Counted from the first letter of the stretch, positions 26,933 through 37,155 are shown. The stretch: DNA of 64,000 nt from Pelagerythrobacter rhizovicinus (GCF_004135625.1 NZ_SDPV01000002.1:1240001-1304000), one strand, 5' to 3'. Notes: generated by a model not told the origin, from the sequence alone. Numbers and translations: made by a program.

Positions 26933-29149
26933 ATGACCGCTTACCGTTTCGCCCGCCTGCCGCTGGCCGTCAGTCTGCTTGCCACTGCCAGCGCTCTTGC
27001 GGCGCAAGGGGCGCCGATCGTGCAGCCCGGCGCGCCGGGCGAGGCGACGAAGACTCTTTCGGCCGAGCAGGCGACGCAGCTTGCGAACACGGCTTTCTCG
27101 CCCGCCGACGTCGCGTTCATGCAAGGCATGATCGTCCACCACCAGCAGGCGGTCGACATGGCGGCGCTGGTGGAGGGGCGGACCAACAATCCGGACATCG
27201 TTGCTGTCGCGGGCCGCATCGACGCGAGCCAGAAGGACGAGATCGGCTTCATGACCGAGTGGCTGCGCGAGCGGAACCAGCAGGTTTCGATGGCCGGCAT
27301 GGGCCACGCGCACCATCACGCCGGGATGAAGGGCATGGCGACGCCCGAACAGATGGCCCAGCTCGCCGCGTCCAACGGCACCGCGTTCGACCGGCTGTTC
27401 CTCCAACTGATGATCCCGCACCACCTGGGCGCGATCGACATGGTCGAGGAACTGCACGATCAGCCCGGCACCGCATACGAGCCGGTGATGTTCGAATTCA
27501 CCAACGAGGTGGTGAACGACCAGCAGGCTGAGATCGACCGGATGAACACGGTCCTTGCCGGGCTTTCCACCGACCCGCGCGTGGCGCTGAAGGCGGGTCT
27601 CCGCGATGCGGGCGAGGCGATCAGCAACCTGCGCCACGTCGTCGCCCTGCCGAAACCGGCGGGCTTCTTCGATCCCGAGAACCCGGCACAACTCCGCCCG
27701 CTCAAGCCGGAGAAGGAAGAAGAAGGGGCCGGGCACGAGGGTCACGAGGGGCCGGACAAGGACCAGGAAGCGACCGAAGAGGACAAGCCGGAGTTCGGTG
27801 AGCGCGGATCGCTGCTATCGTTCGCGAACACCGACATGGCCTTCTCTGGCGGCCTGCTCGTGGCCGGCAACTACCACGGGTTCAACGCCTATCGCCTGGG
27901 CGAGGACGGCGTGCCGCAGCTCGTCAGCTCGACCGTTTGCCCGGGGGGACAAGGCGACGTCTCGATCGTCGGCGACCTGCTGATCATGAGCGTCGAGGAC
28001 AGCCGCGGGCGGATCGATTGCGGGCTGCAGGGTGTCAGCGGGCGGACCAGCCCCGAACGCTTCCGCGGCCTGCGCATCTTCGACATCTCGGACGTTACTC
28101 GCCCGGTGCAGGTCGGGCAGGTGCAGACCTGTCGCGGCAGCCACACGCATTCGATCGTCTCGTCCGACGAGCGGCGGATCGTGGTCTACAACTCGGGCAC
28201 GTCGTACGTGCGCGAGGAGGACGAGCTCGAGGGCTGCCGCGACACGGCGGGCGATGACACCGCCCTGTTCTCCATCGACGTGATCGAGATCCCCGTCGCG
28301 AACCCTGCCGGAGCGCGGATTGTCGATCGCCCGCGCGTCTTTGCCGCCGACGGGCAGATCGCGGGCCTCTGGCGCGGCGGGGACCACGGCGAGGGCACGC
28401 AGAGCACCAGCCGGACCGACCAGTGCCACGACATCACCGTGTTTCCGGCCAAGAACATCGCCGCCGGGGCCTGCTCGGGGAACGGCATCATCCTCGACAT
28501 CTCCGACCCGCTGAAGCCGGTGCGGATCGACGACGTGACCGACAAGGGCTTCGCCTACTGGCACTCGGCGACCTTCAACAACGACGGCACCAAAGTGCTG
28601 TTCACCGACGAATGGGGCGGCGGCGGCCGCCCGCGCTGCCAGGCGGGCGATCCGAAGAACTGGGGCGCCGATGCGATCTACGCGATCGAAAACGGCCAGC
28701 TCGAGTTCAAGAGCCTCTACAAGCTGCCCGCGCCGCAGACCGACGTGGAGAACTGCGTCGCCCATAACGGCTCGATCATCCCGGTGCCCGGGCGCGACAT
28801 CTTCGTCCAGGCCTGGTACCAGGGCGGGATCAGCGTGATCGACTTCACCGATGCGGAGAACCCGATCGAGATCGCCTATTTCGACCGCGGACCGGTCGAC
28901 AAGGACCAGCTCGTCACCGGCGGCTACTGGTCGGCCTACTGGTACAAGGGCCGCATCTACGCAACCGAGATCACCCGCGGGCTCGACGTCTTCGCGCTGG
29001 AGCCGAGCGAGTTCCTGACCGAGGCCGAGATCGCCGCGGCGACCGCCGCCCAGTATCCGGGCGACGTCTTCAACCCGCAGACGCAGACGCAGGTCACCTG
29101 GCCGGCCGAGGTTGTCGCGGCGGTGGAGGCGAGCCGCAAGGGCGGCTGA
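26933..29149 (+). CDS. Secreted DUF305 and LVIVD-type beta-propeller fusion protein
   Basis: A 738-residue exported protein (signal peptide about 1-25). Residues 50-215 form a DUF305 domain with paired-His helices MIVHHQQAVDMAALV (His69-70) and MIPHHLGAIDMVEEL (His163-164), joined by a His/Met-rich stretch, MAGMGHAHHHAGMKGM (120-135). An acidic linker (about 240-265) follows, then roughly 470 residues of beta-propeller-like repeats (LRIFDISDVTRPVQVG, GIILDISDPLKPVRIDDV, ISVIDFTDAENPIEI), the LVIVD pattern. DUF305 proteins include copper-binding CopM, so a periplasmic metal-binding role is plausible (inference). The ATG at 26933 follows TGAGGGGAC. Confidence 0.85.
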   Translation: MTAYRFARLPLAVSLLATASALAAQGAPIVQPGAPGEATKTLSAEQATQLANTAFSPADVAFMQGMIVHHQQAVDMAALVEGRTNNPDIVAVAGRIDASQKDEIGFMTEWLRERNQQVSMAGMGHAHHHAGMKGMATPEQMAQLAASNGTAFDRLFLQLMIPHHLGAIDMVEELHDQPGTAYEPVMFEFTNEVVNDQQAEIDRMNTVLAGLSTDPRVALKAGLRDAGEAISNLRHVVALPKPAGFFDPENPAQLRPLKPEKEEEGAGHEGHEGPDKDQEATEEDKPEFGERGSLLSFANTDMAFSGGLLVAGNYHGFNAYRLGEDGVPQLVSSTVCPGGQGDVSIVGDLLIMSVEDSRGRIDCGLQGVSGRTSPERFRGLRIFDISDVTRPVQVGQVQTCRGSHTHSIVSSDERRIVVYNSGTSYVREEDELEGCRDTAGDDTALFSIDVIEIPVANPAGARIVDRPRVFAADGQIAGLWRGGDHGEGTQSTSRTDQCHDITVFPAKNIAAGACSGNGIILDISDPLKPVRIDDVTDKGFAYWHSATFNNDGTKVLFTDEWGGGGRPRCQAGDPKNWGADAIYAIENGQLEFKSLYKLPAPQTDVENCVAHNGSIIPVPGRDIFVQAWYQGGISVIDFTDAENPIEIAYFDRGPVDKDQLVTGGYWSAYWYKGRIYATEITRGLDVFALEPSEFLTEAEIAAATAAQYPGDVFNPQTQTQVTWPAEVVAAVEASRKGG

Positions 29150-29152
29150 GGT

Positions 29153-31120
29153 CTAGACCCCGGACGGCCAGGTCTCGGGCGCCTGGTCGTGCGGCTCGTG
29201 CCGCGCGAGCGGTTCGAGCGCGCGGGTCTCGTCGAACCAGACGTAGGCATCGAACTGCTCGGGCAGCACCGATTCGCTGTAGTGGCTCCAACGTTCGGTC
29301 TCGGGGCGATAGATCACGCCGATGAAGCGTTCGAGCAGCGGTTCCGACAGGCGCCGGGCCAGCGCGGGGTCGCTCGAGAGATCGAGCAGGAAGCGCGGCA
29401 CGCCGCTGTCGTGGCATAGCCGCTCGTAGCTGTCGCGGCGCGAAGGAACGACGCGCTTGACCTCGCGATCGCCGTCCCAGTCGGTCGCTGCCGAGACCGT
29501 GCCGGTGTGCGTGCCGAGGCCGATCAGCGCGACCTCCTCGCCCCATTTCTCGCGCGCGAGCTGGCCGATGTTGTGTTCGCCGCGTGCCGCGCCCATCTCG
29601 GTCGCGCGCGCGTCGCCGATATGGCTGTTGTGCGCCCAGACCACCGCCTTGGAGCGCGGCCCGCGTGCTTCCAGCAGATGTTCAAGCGTCTCGGCCATAT
29701 GGCTATCGCGCAGGTTCCAGCTCTCCGCGCCGCCGTAATACATCACGCGGTAGTAGCGCTCGGCCGAGGCGACGAGCCGCGCGTTCATCGCGGCGCCGAA
29801 GCTCTCGCCGTCCGCGCCGAGCGCGCGCTCGAGCAGATCGCGGCACTGCGCGACGACGGCCTGCTCGCACTCGGCATAGCCCTTGCGTAGCGCCGCGCGG
29901 CCGTAGGTCGCGGGATCGGCCTGCCACGGGGTGAGGCAGCCGTAGCGCTCGCGCGCCACCGCCGCGGCCTCCGGATCGTGCTCGTCGAGGTAGGCAAGCA
30001 CCGCTTCGATGGAACCGGACATGTTGTAGATGTCGAGGCCGTAGAAGCCGACCTGGTCGTCCTCGCCGCGGCCCTCGTTGATCGTCCTGAGATCGCGCAG
30101 GAAACCGGGCATGACCGTGTTGCGCCACATCCATGTGGGGAAGCGCTGGAAGGGCATTGGCGCATCCTCCCGCTGTGGCAGCCCGCGGATATAGCGGTCG
30201 TAGGCGGCGGCATCGGGCCAGTCGCCTTCGATCGCGACAACCGTGAAGCCGTGGCGTTCCACGAGGTGACGCGTGATCGCGGCGCGCGCGGCATAGAACT
30301 CGTGCGTGCCGTGGCTGCACTCGCCGAGCATGACCACGCGGCGGTCGGCGAAGCGGTCGAACGCCGATGCGAAGCCGGGCTCGTCGACGTCGCCGAGCGG
30401 GATCGCGGCATCGGCGATCAGCTCGGGCAGACTCTTTGTGCGGGCCGGCTGGTGGTTGCTGGCCGCGCGTGTGCCACCTTCCGGAACCGCGCCGGGAAGA
30501 AGGGGAACAAAGCGCACCGGCGCAATGTCATGGCTCTCCCATGCGTCTTCGCCCGTGCGGACGACGCAGCGGAGCTGCTGGACGTCCTCGCCGCCGACGG
30601 GGATGATCAGCCGACCGCCCACGGCAAGCTGCTGCTTGAGCGCTTCGGGCACCTCGATCCCGCGCGCGGCGACCAGAATGGCGTCGAATGGGGCCTCCTC
30701 GGGCCATCCCTGCATCCCGTCGCCCGCGATCACGTCGAGATTGTCGTAGCCAAGGGCCGCGACGCGTTCCTGCGCCTGCCGGGCGAGGATCGCGTGGCGC
30801 TCGATGGCGAAGACGCGCCGCGCGATGCGCGAAAGGACCGCGGCGGCATAGCCCGAGCCGGCGCCCACCTCGAGCACGCGGTCGCCCGGGGCGACCTCGG
30901 CCGCATCGATCATGCTGGCAACGATATAGGGCTGCGAGATCGTCTGCCCCTCGCCGATGGGCAGCGGGCCGTCCTCGTACGCGAATTCGGCCATGTCCTC
31001 GGGCACGAAACGCTCGCGCGGCACCTCGCGGAAGGCCTGCAGTATCGGTTCGTCGGTGATGCCGCGGGCGCGGATCTGCCGCTGCACCATGTTTTCGCGT
31101 TGCTTGTCGTAGTCGGCCAA
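29153..31120 (-). CDS. Protein-L-isoaspartate O-methyltransferase fused to an erythromycin-esterase-family domain
   Basis: A 655-residue fusion. Residues 1 to about 212 are a complete isoaspartyl methyltransferase (VPRERFVPEDMAEFAYEDGP, GQTISQPYIVASM, SAM motif I VLEVGAGSG at 82-90), which repairs isoaspartate in aged proteins. After a linker (about 213-230), residues 231-655 form an erythromycin-esterase-family domain with VVMLGECSHGTHEFY (candidate catalytic Glu267 and His270), AIEGDWPDA, VVWAHNSHIGDARA and GLGTHTGTVSAA. Resistance activity cannot be assumed, as this family is mostly uncharacterised. There is no frameshift between domains. The ATG at 31120 begins the conserved MADYDKQRENMV. 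Confidence 0.92.
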   Translation of the reverse strand: MADYDKQRENMVQRQIRARGITDEPILQAFREVPRERFVPEDMAEFAYEDGPLPIGEGQTISQPYIVASMIDAAEVAPGDRVLEVGAGSGYAAAVLSRIARRVFAIERHAILARQAQERVAALGYDNLDVIAGDGMQGWPEEAPFDAILVAARGIEVPEALKQQLAVGGRLIIPVGGEDVQQLRCVVRTGEDAWESHDIAPVRFVPLLPGAVPEGGTRAASNHQPARTKSLPELIADAAIPLGDVDEPGFASAFDRFADRRVVMLGECSHGTHEFYAARAAITRHLVERHGFTVVAIEGDWPDAAAYDRYIRGLPQREDAPMPFQRFPTWMWRNTVMPGFLRDLRTINEGRGEDDQVGFYGLDIYNMSGSIEAVLAYLDEHDPEAAAVARERYGCLTPWQADPATYGRAALRKGYAECEQAVVAQCRDLLERALGADGESFGAAMNARLVASAERYYRVMYYGGAESWNLRDSHMAETLEHLLEARGPRSKAVVWAHNSHIGDARATEMGAARGEHNIGQLAREKWGEEVALIGLGTHTGTVSAATDWDGDREVKRVVPSRRDSYERLCHDSGVPRFLLDLSSDPALARRLSEPLLERFIGVIYRPETERWSHYSESVLPEQFDAYVWFDETRALEPLARHEPHDQAPETWPSGV

Positions 31121-31235
31121 GATCGCGCCTTTCCGGCGAGGGCCCGCGTCTCGCGCGATCGGGGCAGGCCCCGCCCGTCGTGTTGATCGCTTCTCCCGCT
31201 CAACGACGTGCGCTCGCGATCGTGCCCGCGCGGGG

Positions 31236-31272
31236 CAAAAGAAAGGGCCCGGCGGATCGCTCCGCCGGGCCC
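31236..31272 (-). terminator. Rho-independent terminator after groEL
   Basis: On the minus strand GGGCCCGGCGGA and TCCGCCGGGCCC form a perfect 12-bp stem with a GCGA loop, followed by TTTCTTTT. It lies 28 bases beyond the groEL stop. Confidence 0.9.
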
Positions 31273-31299
31273 TCGTATCGTCTGACCGGATGGCCGGGC

Positions 31300-32958
<1,659 letters not shown>

Positions 32959-32962
32959 TCAT

Positions 32963-33046
32963 GATCCCCCGCGGAGGCGGGGGTCTCGGTGTTCTGGGTC
33001 GAAGGTTTCAGACCAGGCGGCCTGAGGTCCCCGCCTTCGCGGGGAC
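32963..33046. repeat. Two GC-rich hairpins between groES and groEL
   Basis: Hairpin one (32963-32985) pairs GATCCCCCGC with GCGGGGGTC; hairpin two (33027-33046) pairs GTCCCCGC with GCGGGGAC over a CTTC loop. The second matches the 5074-5091 hairpin type. They sit within the groES-groEL transcript and could change the relative stability of the two messages. Confidence 0.75.
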
Positions 33047-33056
33047 TCAGAAATCA

Positions 33057-33344
33057 TCAGGAGATGATCCCCATGATGTCGCTTTCCTTCATGATCAGCA
33101 GGTCTTCGCCGTCGAGCTTGACCTCGGTGCCGGACCACTTGCCGAACAGCACGCGATCGCCTTCCTTGACGTCGAGCGGAGTGATCGTGCCGTCTTCCGC
33201 CTTGGCGCCCGAGCCGACGGCGATCACTTCGCCTTCGCTCGGCTTTTCCTTGGCGTTATCGGGGATGATGATGCCCCCGGCGGTCTTTTCTTCGGCTTCG
33301 ATGCGACGGACCAGTACGCGGTCGTGCAGCGGACGAAATGCCAT
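33057..33344 (-). CDS. groES: Co-chaperonin GroES
   Basis: Heptameric lid of GroEL. The 95-residue protein has the family start [20 protein letters not shown], the mobile loop [17 protein letters not shown] and the conserved [20 protein letters not shown]. The length is standard. The CIRCE operator lies 39 bases upstream of the ATG at 33344. It forms the groES-groEL operon, with a longer spacer than usual because of the inserted hairpins. Confidence 0.98.
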   Translation of the reverse strand: MAFRPLHDRVLVRRIEAEEKTAGGIIIPDNAKEKPSEGEVIAVGSGAKAEDGTITPLDVKEGDRVLFGKWSGTEVKLDGEDLLIMKESDIMGIIS

Positions 33345-33382
33345 TGGTGTGACCTCTCTGCTAAGAGTGAATGAGTTGCTGT

Positions 33383-33407
33383 TGGCACTCTCGGTATGAG
33401 AGTGCCA
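33383..33407. promoter_or_regulatory. CIRCE operator (HrcA-binding)
   Basis: TGGCACTC, nine spacer bases, GAGTGCCA: a perfect eight-base inverted repeat matching the CIRCE consensus (TTAGCACTC-N9-GAGTGCTAA) except at the outer TTA/TAA positions. It is upstream of groES on the minus strand, where HrcA would repress groES-groEL. hrcA itself is not in the window. Confidence 0.92.
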
Positions 33408-33486
33408 GCGCGGCGCATATGTGGATGAGCAGGGTGCTAGTCAACAGGCGCGCGCGCAAAAAAAATCGCGCCGGACGAGGGGCCGG

Positions 33487-34893
33487 TCAGGCGGGCTGCG
33501 GGATGTTCGCCGGATGCCGGATCGTGAGCGCCAGCCGATCGCGCCGGCGCCAGCGGGACACCAGCAGCAGGGCCGCGACGATCAGACCGGCGGCGAGCCC
33601 GATCCACACTCCCGTACCTTCGAGCGACGTCGCGAAGCCGAGCGCCAGCGCCACGCCCAGGCCCGGTACCCAGTAACTGAAGATCGCAATCCACATGGGG
33701 ACGCGCGTGTCCTGCAGGCCGCGCAGCGCCCCGGCCGCGACCGCCTGGACCCCGTCGAACAGCTGGAAGGCGGCGGCGATGACCAGGTATTGCAGTGCGA
33801 AACCGACCAGCACGGCGTTCTCCGGCGCCCAGGGATCGATGTAGATCGCCAGCAGCGGTTTCGGGATTGCGATCATTGCGCCCGCAGTCACTGTCATGAA
33901 AGCGGTGCCCATGACGATCGCGGTCCATCCCGCCCGCATGATTCCGTCGCGGTCGCGGGCGCCGAAGAAATAGCCGACCCGGATGGTGGCGGCCTGCCCG
34001 ATCCCGAACGGCACCTGGAACGCCAGCGCCGCGATCTGCAGCGCGACGGTATGCGCGGCGAGCTGCGAGGTGCCGATGTTGCCCATCAGGAATGCCGCCG
34101 CGCCGAAGATGCCCGCCTCGGCGGTGATGGTCAGGGCGATGGGCGTGCCGACTCGCACGATCTGGACGAGCCGCCGCCAGTCGGGCCGCCACCAGAAGCC
34201 GAAGATGTGATAACGGTGCAGCCGCGGGTCGAGGCGAATTGCGAGGACATAGGCGAGCATGGTGACGATGCCGGTAATGATCGTCGCCACCGCCGCGCCG
34301 CGCAGGCCGAGTTCGGGCGCGCCCAGATTGCCGAAGATGAAGGCGTAGTTCGCCAATCCGTTCACCGCGATTCCGCTCGCGGTGATGGCTGTGGCGAAGA
34401 CCGGACGGCCGAGCGCGGATACGAAGTTACGCAGCACGTTGTTGATCACCATCGGGACCAGCGACCAGATGATCACGAGGTTGTAGGTGCTGGCTAGGCC
34501 GATGATCTCTTCCTGCTGACCCGTCAGCCGCATGACCGGTTCGAGCAGGAGGCACAGCCCCATTCCGCCCGCACCGCTGAGAACGGCAAGCCACAGCGCC
34601 ATGCGGGTCGCGCGGCGGACCGGGCGCAGCGCCGGCGCCCGCGCGCCCAGCTCCTCCGCGATCAGCGGCGCGACCGCCCCGGTCAGTCCGGACAGCGCCC
34701 ACAGGACAAGCCCGAAAAGCGCGACTGTGATCGCAGATGCGGCGAGCGGCGCCTCGCCCAGCCGCGCGATGAAGATCACGTCGATCGCATAGGTGAGCAT
34801 CTGCAGCAGATTCGCGAGCGCAAGCGGCCATGCGAGGCGGTAGGTCGCCGCGATTTCGGTGCGCCAGGGCGAGAGGGTGCGTGCGTCGGACAT
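33487..34893 (-). CDS. MATE-family multidrug efflux transporter
   Basis: A 468-residue inner-membrane protein with about 12 hydrophobic segments in two homologous halves, each with a MATE-like first helix (LAWPLALANLLQMLTYAIDV; VRVGTPIALTITAEAGIFGA). GAVAPLIAEELGA and VPFGIGQAATIRVGYFFGA occupy the equivalent positions in the two halves, as in NorM-type sodium- or proton-driven drug exporters. The substrate is unknown. The ATG at 34893 (MSDARTLSPWRTEI) is chosen over a long shadow extension with no hydrophobic or conserved content. It is divergent from the cytochrome gene and downstream of the groES promoter region on the same strand. Confidence 0.93.
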   Translation of the reverse strand: MSDARTLSPWRTEIAATYRLAWPLALANLLQMLTYAIDVIFIARLGEAPLAASAITVALFGLVLWALSGLTGAVAPLIAEELGARAPALRPVRRATRMALWLAVLSGAGGMGLCLLLEPVMRLTGQQEEIIGLASTYNLVIIWSLVPMVINNVLRNFVSALGRPVFATAITASGIAVNGLANYAFIFGNLGAPELGLRGAAVATIITGIVTMLAYVLAIRLDPRLHRYHIFGFWWRPDWRRLVQIVRVGTPIALTITAEAGIFGAAAFLMGNIGTSQLAAHTVALQIAALAFQVPFGIGQAATIRVGYFFGARDRDGIMRAGWTAIVMGTAFMTVTAGAMIAIPKPLLAIYIDPWAPENAVLVGFALQYLVIAAAFQLFDGVQAVAAGALRGLQDTRVPMWIAIFSYWVPGLGVALALGFATSLEGTGVWIGLAAGLIVAALLLVSRWRRRDRLALTIRHPANIPQPA

Positions 34894-35024
34894 AAAGCCG
34901 TCCCGGGTAGGGGCGGCCGGCGGCAACGGGAAGCGGAAATGCCTGCCCATGCATGAATTCGGCGCCAGCGCGTCCTTGGTGCCACAGCTTGCGTGCGGCG
35001 CACCGGCACGGCAAGGATCGGCGC

Positions 35025-35429
35025 ATGAGACGAGGCATGGAAGTCGCGCTGCTGGCGCTGGTGCTGACCGGTTGCGGGTCGGGCGACCGCGCCCGCGAAC
35101 AGGCGGCAGGTTCGGCCGAGCCGTCGGCGACGAAGGAAGCGGCACGGCCGGCAGCCTTTGCCCGCTGCGCCACCTGCCACCAGACCGCGCCGGGGCGCAA
35201 CGGGATCGGTCCGTCGCTCGCCGGCGTCTATGGAGCGCCGGCGGCGCACGAGCCGACTTATGCCTACAGCGGCGCGATGCGTTCGTCTGGTCTCGTGTGG
35301 GACGAGGCGACGCTCGACGCCTATCTCGCAGATCCGCGAAACGTCGTGCCCGGCACCAAGATGGTCTTCCCGGGAGTGCGCGATCCGGCCGAGCGGACCG
35401 CGCTCATCGAATACCTGAAGACGCTGTAG
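35025..35429 (+). CDS. Lipoprotein c-type cytochrome (class I)
   Basis: A 134-residue monohaem cytochrome. The signal peptide ends in lipobox LTGC (Cys17), so it is likely membrane-anchored. Haem-binding CxxCH at 48-52 (ARCATCHQTAPG), NGIGPSLAGVYGAPAA and the distal Met113 in PGTKMVFPGVRD give the standard class I arrangement. It could ferry electrons to a terminal oxidase or peroxidase, but no partner gene is nearby. The ATG at 35025 gives a good signal peptide; an in-frame ATG at 35037 (MEVALLALVL) is also possible. It stands alone between the MATE gene and convergent rplL. Confidence 0.88.
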   Translation: MRRGMEVALLALVLTGCGSGDRAREQAAGSAEPSATKEAARPAAFARCATCHQTAPGRNGIGPSLAGVYGAPAAHEPTYAYSGAMRSSGLVWDEATLDAYLADPRNVVPGTKMVFPGVRDPAERTALIEYLKTL

Positions 35430-35565
35430 GCGTTGGTTTGCGAACGTGGCCGACCGCGCTGCGATCTGTTCGACCGATCGGCCCGAGCCTTACCTGTTTG
35501 GGCAAGACCGCTTGCGGGGGGTGCGATGGATGAAGGTGCATCGGCAAGCAATATAGCCGCCCAGC

Positions 35566-35599
35566 AAAAGGGGGCGGCGCCTTGCGGCACCGCCCCCTT
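35566..35599 (-). terminator. Rho-independent terminator after rplL
   Basis: On the minus strand AAGGGGGCGGTGCC and GGCGCCGCCCCCTT form a 14-bp stem (one G-T type pair) with a short GCAA loop, followed by TTTGCTGG. It lies 27 bases past the rplL stop and is convergent with the cytochrome gene. Confidence 0.88.
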
Positions 35600-35625
35600 C
35601 GCGTGTTCTCGAGAGAAGAAGTCGA

Positions 35626-36003
35626 TTACTTCAGCTCGACGGTGCCGCCGGCTGCCTCGATCTTGCTCTTGACCTCTTCGGCCTCGGCCTTGTTCACGCC
35701 TTCCTTGAGCGGCTTCGGCGCGCCTTCGACGAGAGCCTTGGCTTCGGTCAGGCCCAGGCCGGTGATGGCGCGGACTTCCTTGATGACCTGGATCTTCTTG
35801 CCACCGTCGCCGGTGAGAATGACGTCGAACTCGTCCTTCTCTTCGGCGGCAGCAGCTTCGCCACCACCGGCGGCGGGGCCGGCAACGGCGACGGCAGCGG
35901 CGGCGGAAACGCCCCACTCTTCTTCCAGCGCCTTGGCGAGTTCGGCCGCCTCGAGGACGGTCAGCTTCGAAAGTTCTTCAACGAGCTTGGCGATATCGGC
36001 CAT
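35626..36003 (-). CDS. rplL: 50S ribosomal protein L7/L12
   Basis: The stalk protein that recruits translational GTPases. The 125-residue protein has the N-terminal dimerisation helices ([20 protein letters not shown]), the Ala/Gly/Glu-rich hinge (about 38-55) and the C-terminal factor-binding domain ([40 protein letters not shown]). It lies 70 bp downstream of rplJ on the minus strand. The normal downstream partner, rpoB, is not adjacent; it lies 1.8 kb away on the other side of rplJ in the opposite orientation. Confidence 0.98.
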   Translation of the reverse strand: MADIAKLVEELSKLTVLEAAELAKALEEEWGVSAAAAVAVAGPAAGGGEAAAAEEKDEFDVILTGDGGKKIQVIKEVRAITGLGLTEAKALVEGAPKPLKEGVNKAEAEEVKSKIEAAGGTVELK

Positions 36004-36073
36004 GATGTTTCACTCCAGATAAATTCGGCTGGGGCAGGTTGCCCCGGGGAAAATCGCGTTATGCGAGAACCGT

Positions 36074-36589
36074 TTACGCCGCTTCCTTGGCGCCATAGGC
36101 ACCGAAGACGCGGGCGAGCTTGGACGCGGGTTCGTTGACGACCCGGGCGATCTTGGTCGCCGGGGCGTTGACGAGGCCCACCAGCGTGCCGCGCAGCTCG
36201 TCGAGCGAGGGCATCGAGGCAAGCGCCCTGACCCCGGCTTCGTCGAGCAACTGCCCACCCATCGAACCGCCCACGATCTCGAGCTTGTCGTTCGACTTGG
36301 CGAAGTCCACTGCGGCCTTGGCCGCTGCCACCGGGTCTTCCGACCAGGCGAGAGCCGTCGGCCCGGAGAGGTATTCCTCCAGGCCTTCGTACTTGGTGTC
36401 CTTCAGGGCGAGCTTGGCAAGGCGGTTCTTCGCAACCTTGTAGGACGCACCGGCTTCGCGCATCTTTCCGCGCAGATCGGTGGACTGCGCCACCGACAGG
36501 CCGAGGTTGCGGGTGACAACCACCACGCCGACCTCGTTGAAGACCGCATTGAGCTGGGCGACCGCATCGGCTTTTTGCGTACGATCCAT
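36074..36589 (-). CDS. rplJ: 50S ribosomal protein L10
   Basis: Anchors L7/L12 dimers to 23S rRNA and represses its own operon by binding the leader. The 171-residue protein begins MDRTQKADAVAQLNAVFNEV and has VVVVTRNLGLSVAQSTDLRG, the RNA-binding MREAGASYKVAKNRLAKLAL and a C-terminal helix for L7/L12 binding. The ATG at 36589 has an AAGGAG six bases upstream; an out-of-frame ATG lies between. The structured leader upstream suits autogenous control. Confidence 0.97.
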   Translation of the reverse strand: MDRTQKADAVAQLNAVFNEVGVVVVTRNLGLSVAQSTDLRGKMREAGASYKVAKNRLAKLALKDTKYEGLEEYLSGPTALAWSEDPVAAAKAAVDFAKSNDKLEIVGGSMGGQLLDEAGVRALASMPSLDELRGTLVGLVNAPATKIARVVNEPASKLARVFGAYGAKEAA

Positions 36590-36608
36590 GCCATACTCCT
36601 TCACTGTG

Positions 36609-36667
36609 GCCGACCGGGAGGCTCCCGGACGACCGGCTACGTTGTCCGTGCCGAAAACCCGGCACGG
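36609..36667 (-). promoter_or_regulatory. Structured rplJ leader (candidate L10 autoregulatory site)
   Basis: Upstream of rplJ on the minus strand are two stable hairpins. One is 36646-36667 (CCGTGCCG with CGGCACGG, six-base loop). The other is 36609-36637, where CCGGGAG/CTCCCGG is enclosed by GCCGACC-type flanks. In many bacteria L10 binds such a leader to repress rplJL. The boundaries are approximate, and the match to a specific L10-leader model is not verified. Confidence 0.5.
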
Positions 36668-36819
36668 GCGAGTCCGTCGATCAGGGAAGGAGATGCGCCG
36701 ACTGGCGCGAACCGCGGGTGCAAGGCACCTGCGGGAGAAACTCTTTTCCCCGTCTAGGCCGGAGATTAAGCCCCTGACGGGGCACCGGCTGTCTCGGACG
36801 GATGACTGGCGAAACGCAA

Positions 36820-36847
36820 AGAGGCCCGCCGGTCGGGGCGGGCCTCT
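36820..36847 (-). terminator. Terminator-like hairpin after the DTM-repeat lipoprotein
   Basis: AGAGGCCCGCC and GGCGGGCCTCT form a perfect 11-bp stem with a six-base loop, followed on the minus strand by TTTGCGTTTC. The T tract is short, so termination may be partial and could allow read-through into the rplJ leader. Confidence 0.7.
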
Positions 36848-36891
36848 AGCAGAAAGTCCGGGCGGGTCAAGCCACCGCGGGGCCGGCCGAC

Positions 36892-37155
36892 TTACATCGG
36901 CTCGGTTGTCGGCTCCTCGTCCGAAGTCGTCGTATCGTCCGTCACCGTGTCGTCCGCCATTGTGTCGTCGGTCATGGTCGGGTCGGTCATCGTGGGATCG
37001 GCCATGGTGTCGTCGGTCAGCGCCGGATCGGTCATCGTGTCGTTGGCCATCGTGTCGGCCGTCGTGTCTTCCGGCACCTCGGTATCGGTTGCAGGATCAC
37101 CGCATGCGCCGAGCGCAATGGCGAGCGGAAGGGCGGCAAGTGCGAGCTTTTTCAT
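36892..37155 (-). CDS. Lipoprotein with nine (D/P)TM(T/A)D pentapeptide repeats
   Basis: An 87-residue predicted lipoprotein: signal peptide MKKLALAALPLAIALGAC with Cys18 in lipobox LGAC. The mature chain is then largely a nine-unit tandem pentapeptide (residues 34-78; units such as DTMAD, PTMTD, DTVTD), encoded by 15-bp degenerate DNA repeats at 36922-37056. It is strongly acidic and Thr/Met-rich, with no recognised domain. A Met/Asp repeat could bind metal ions, but this is speculation. The ATG at 37155 has an AAAGGAG ribosome-binding site. It is downstream of the XRE regulator on the same strand, 66 bp away. Confidence 0.75.
   Translation of the reverse strand: MKKLALAALPLAIALGACGDPATDTEVPEDTTADTMANDTMTDPALTDDTMADPTMTDPTMTDDTMADDTVTDDTTTSDEEPTTEPM

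Noticed and set aside
29153-31120. Considered as two genes (Pcm and erythromycin esterase) joined by a sequencing error
   Set aside because: The frame is continuous with normal codon composition, and the linker has no internal stop or plausible second ribosome-binding site.
36922-37056. 15-bp repeats considered as a CRISPR array
   Set aside because: Units are degenerate, contiguous without spacers and in frame with a coding sequence; they encode a pentapeptide repeat in a lipoprotein.
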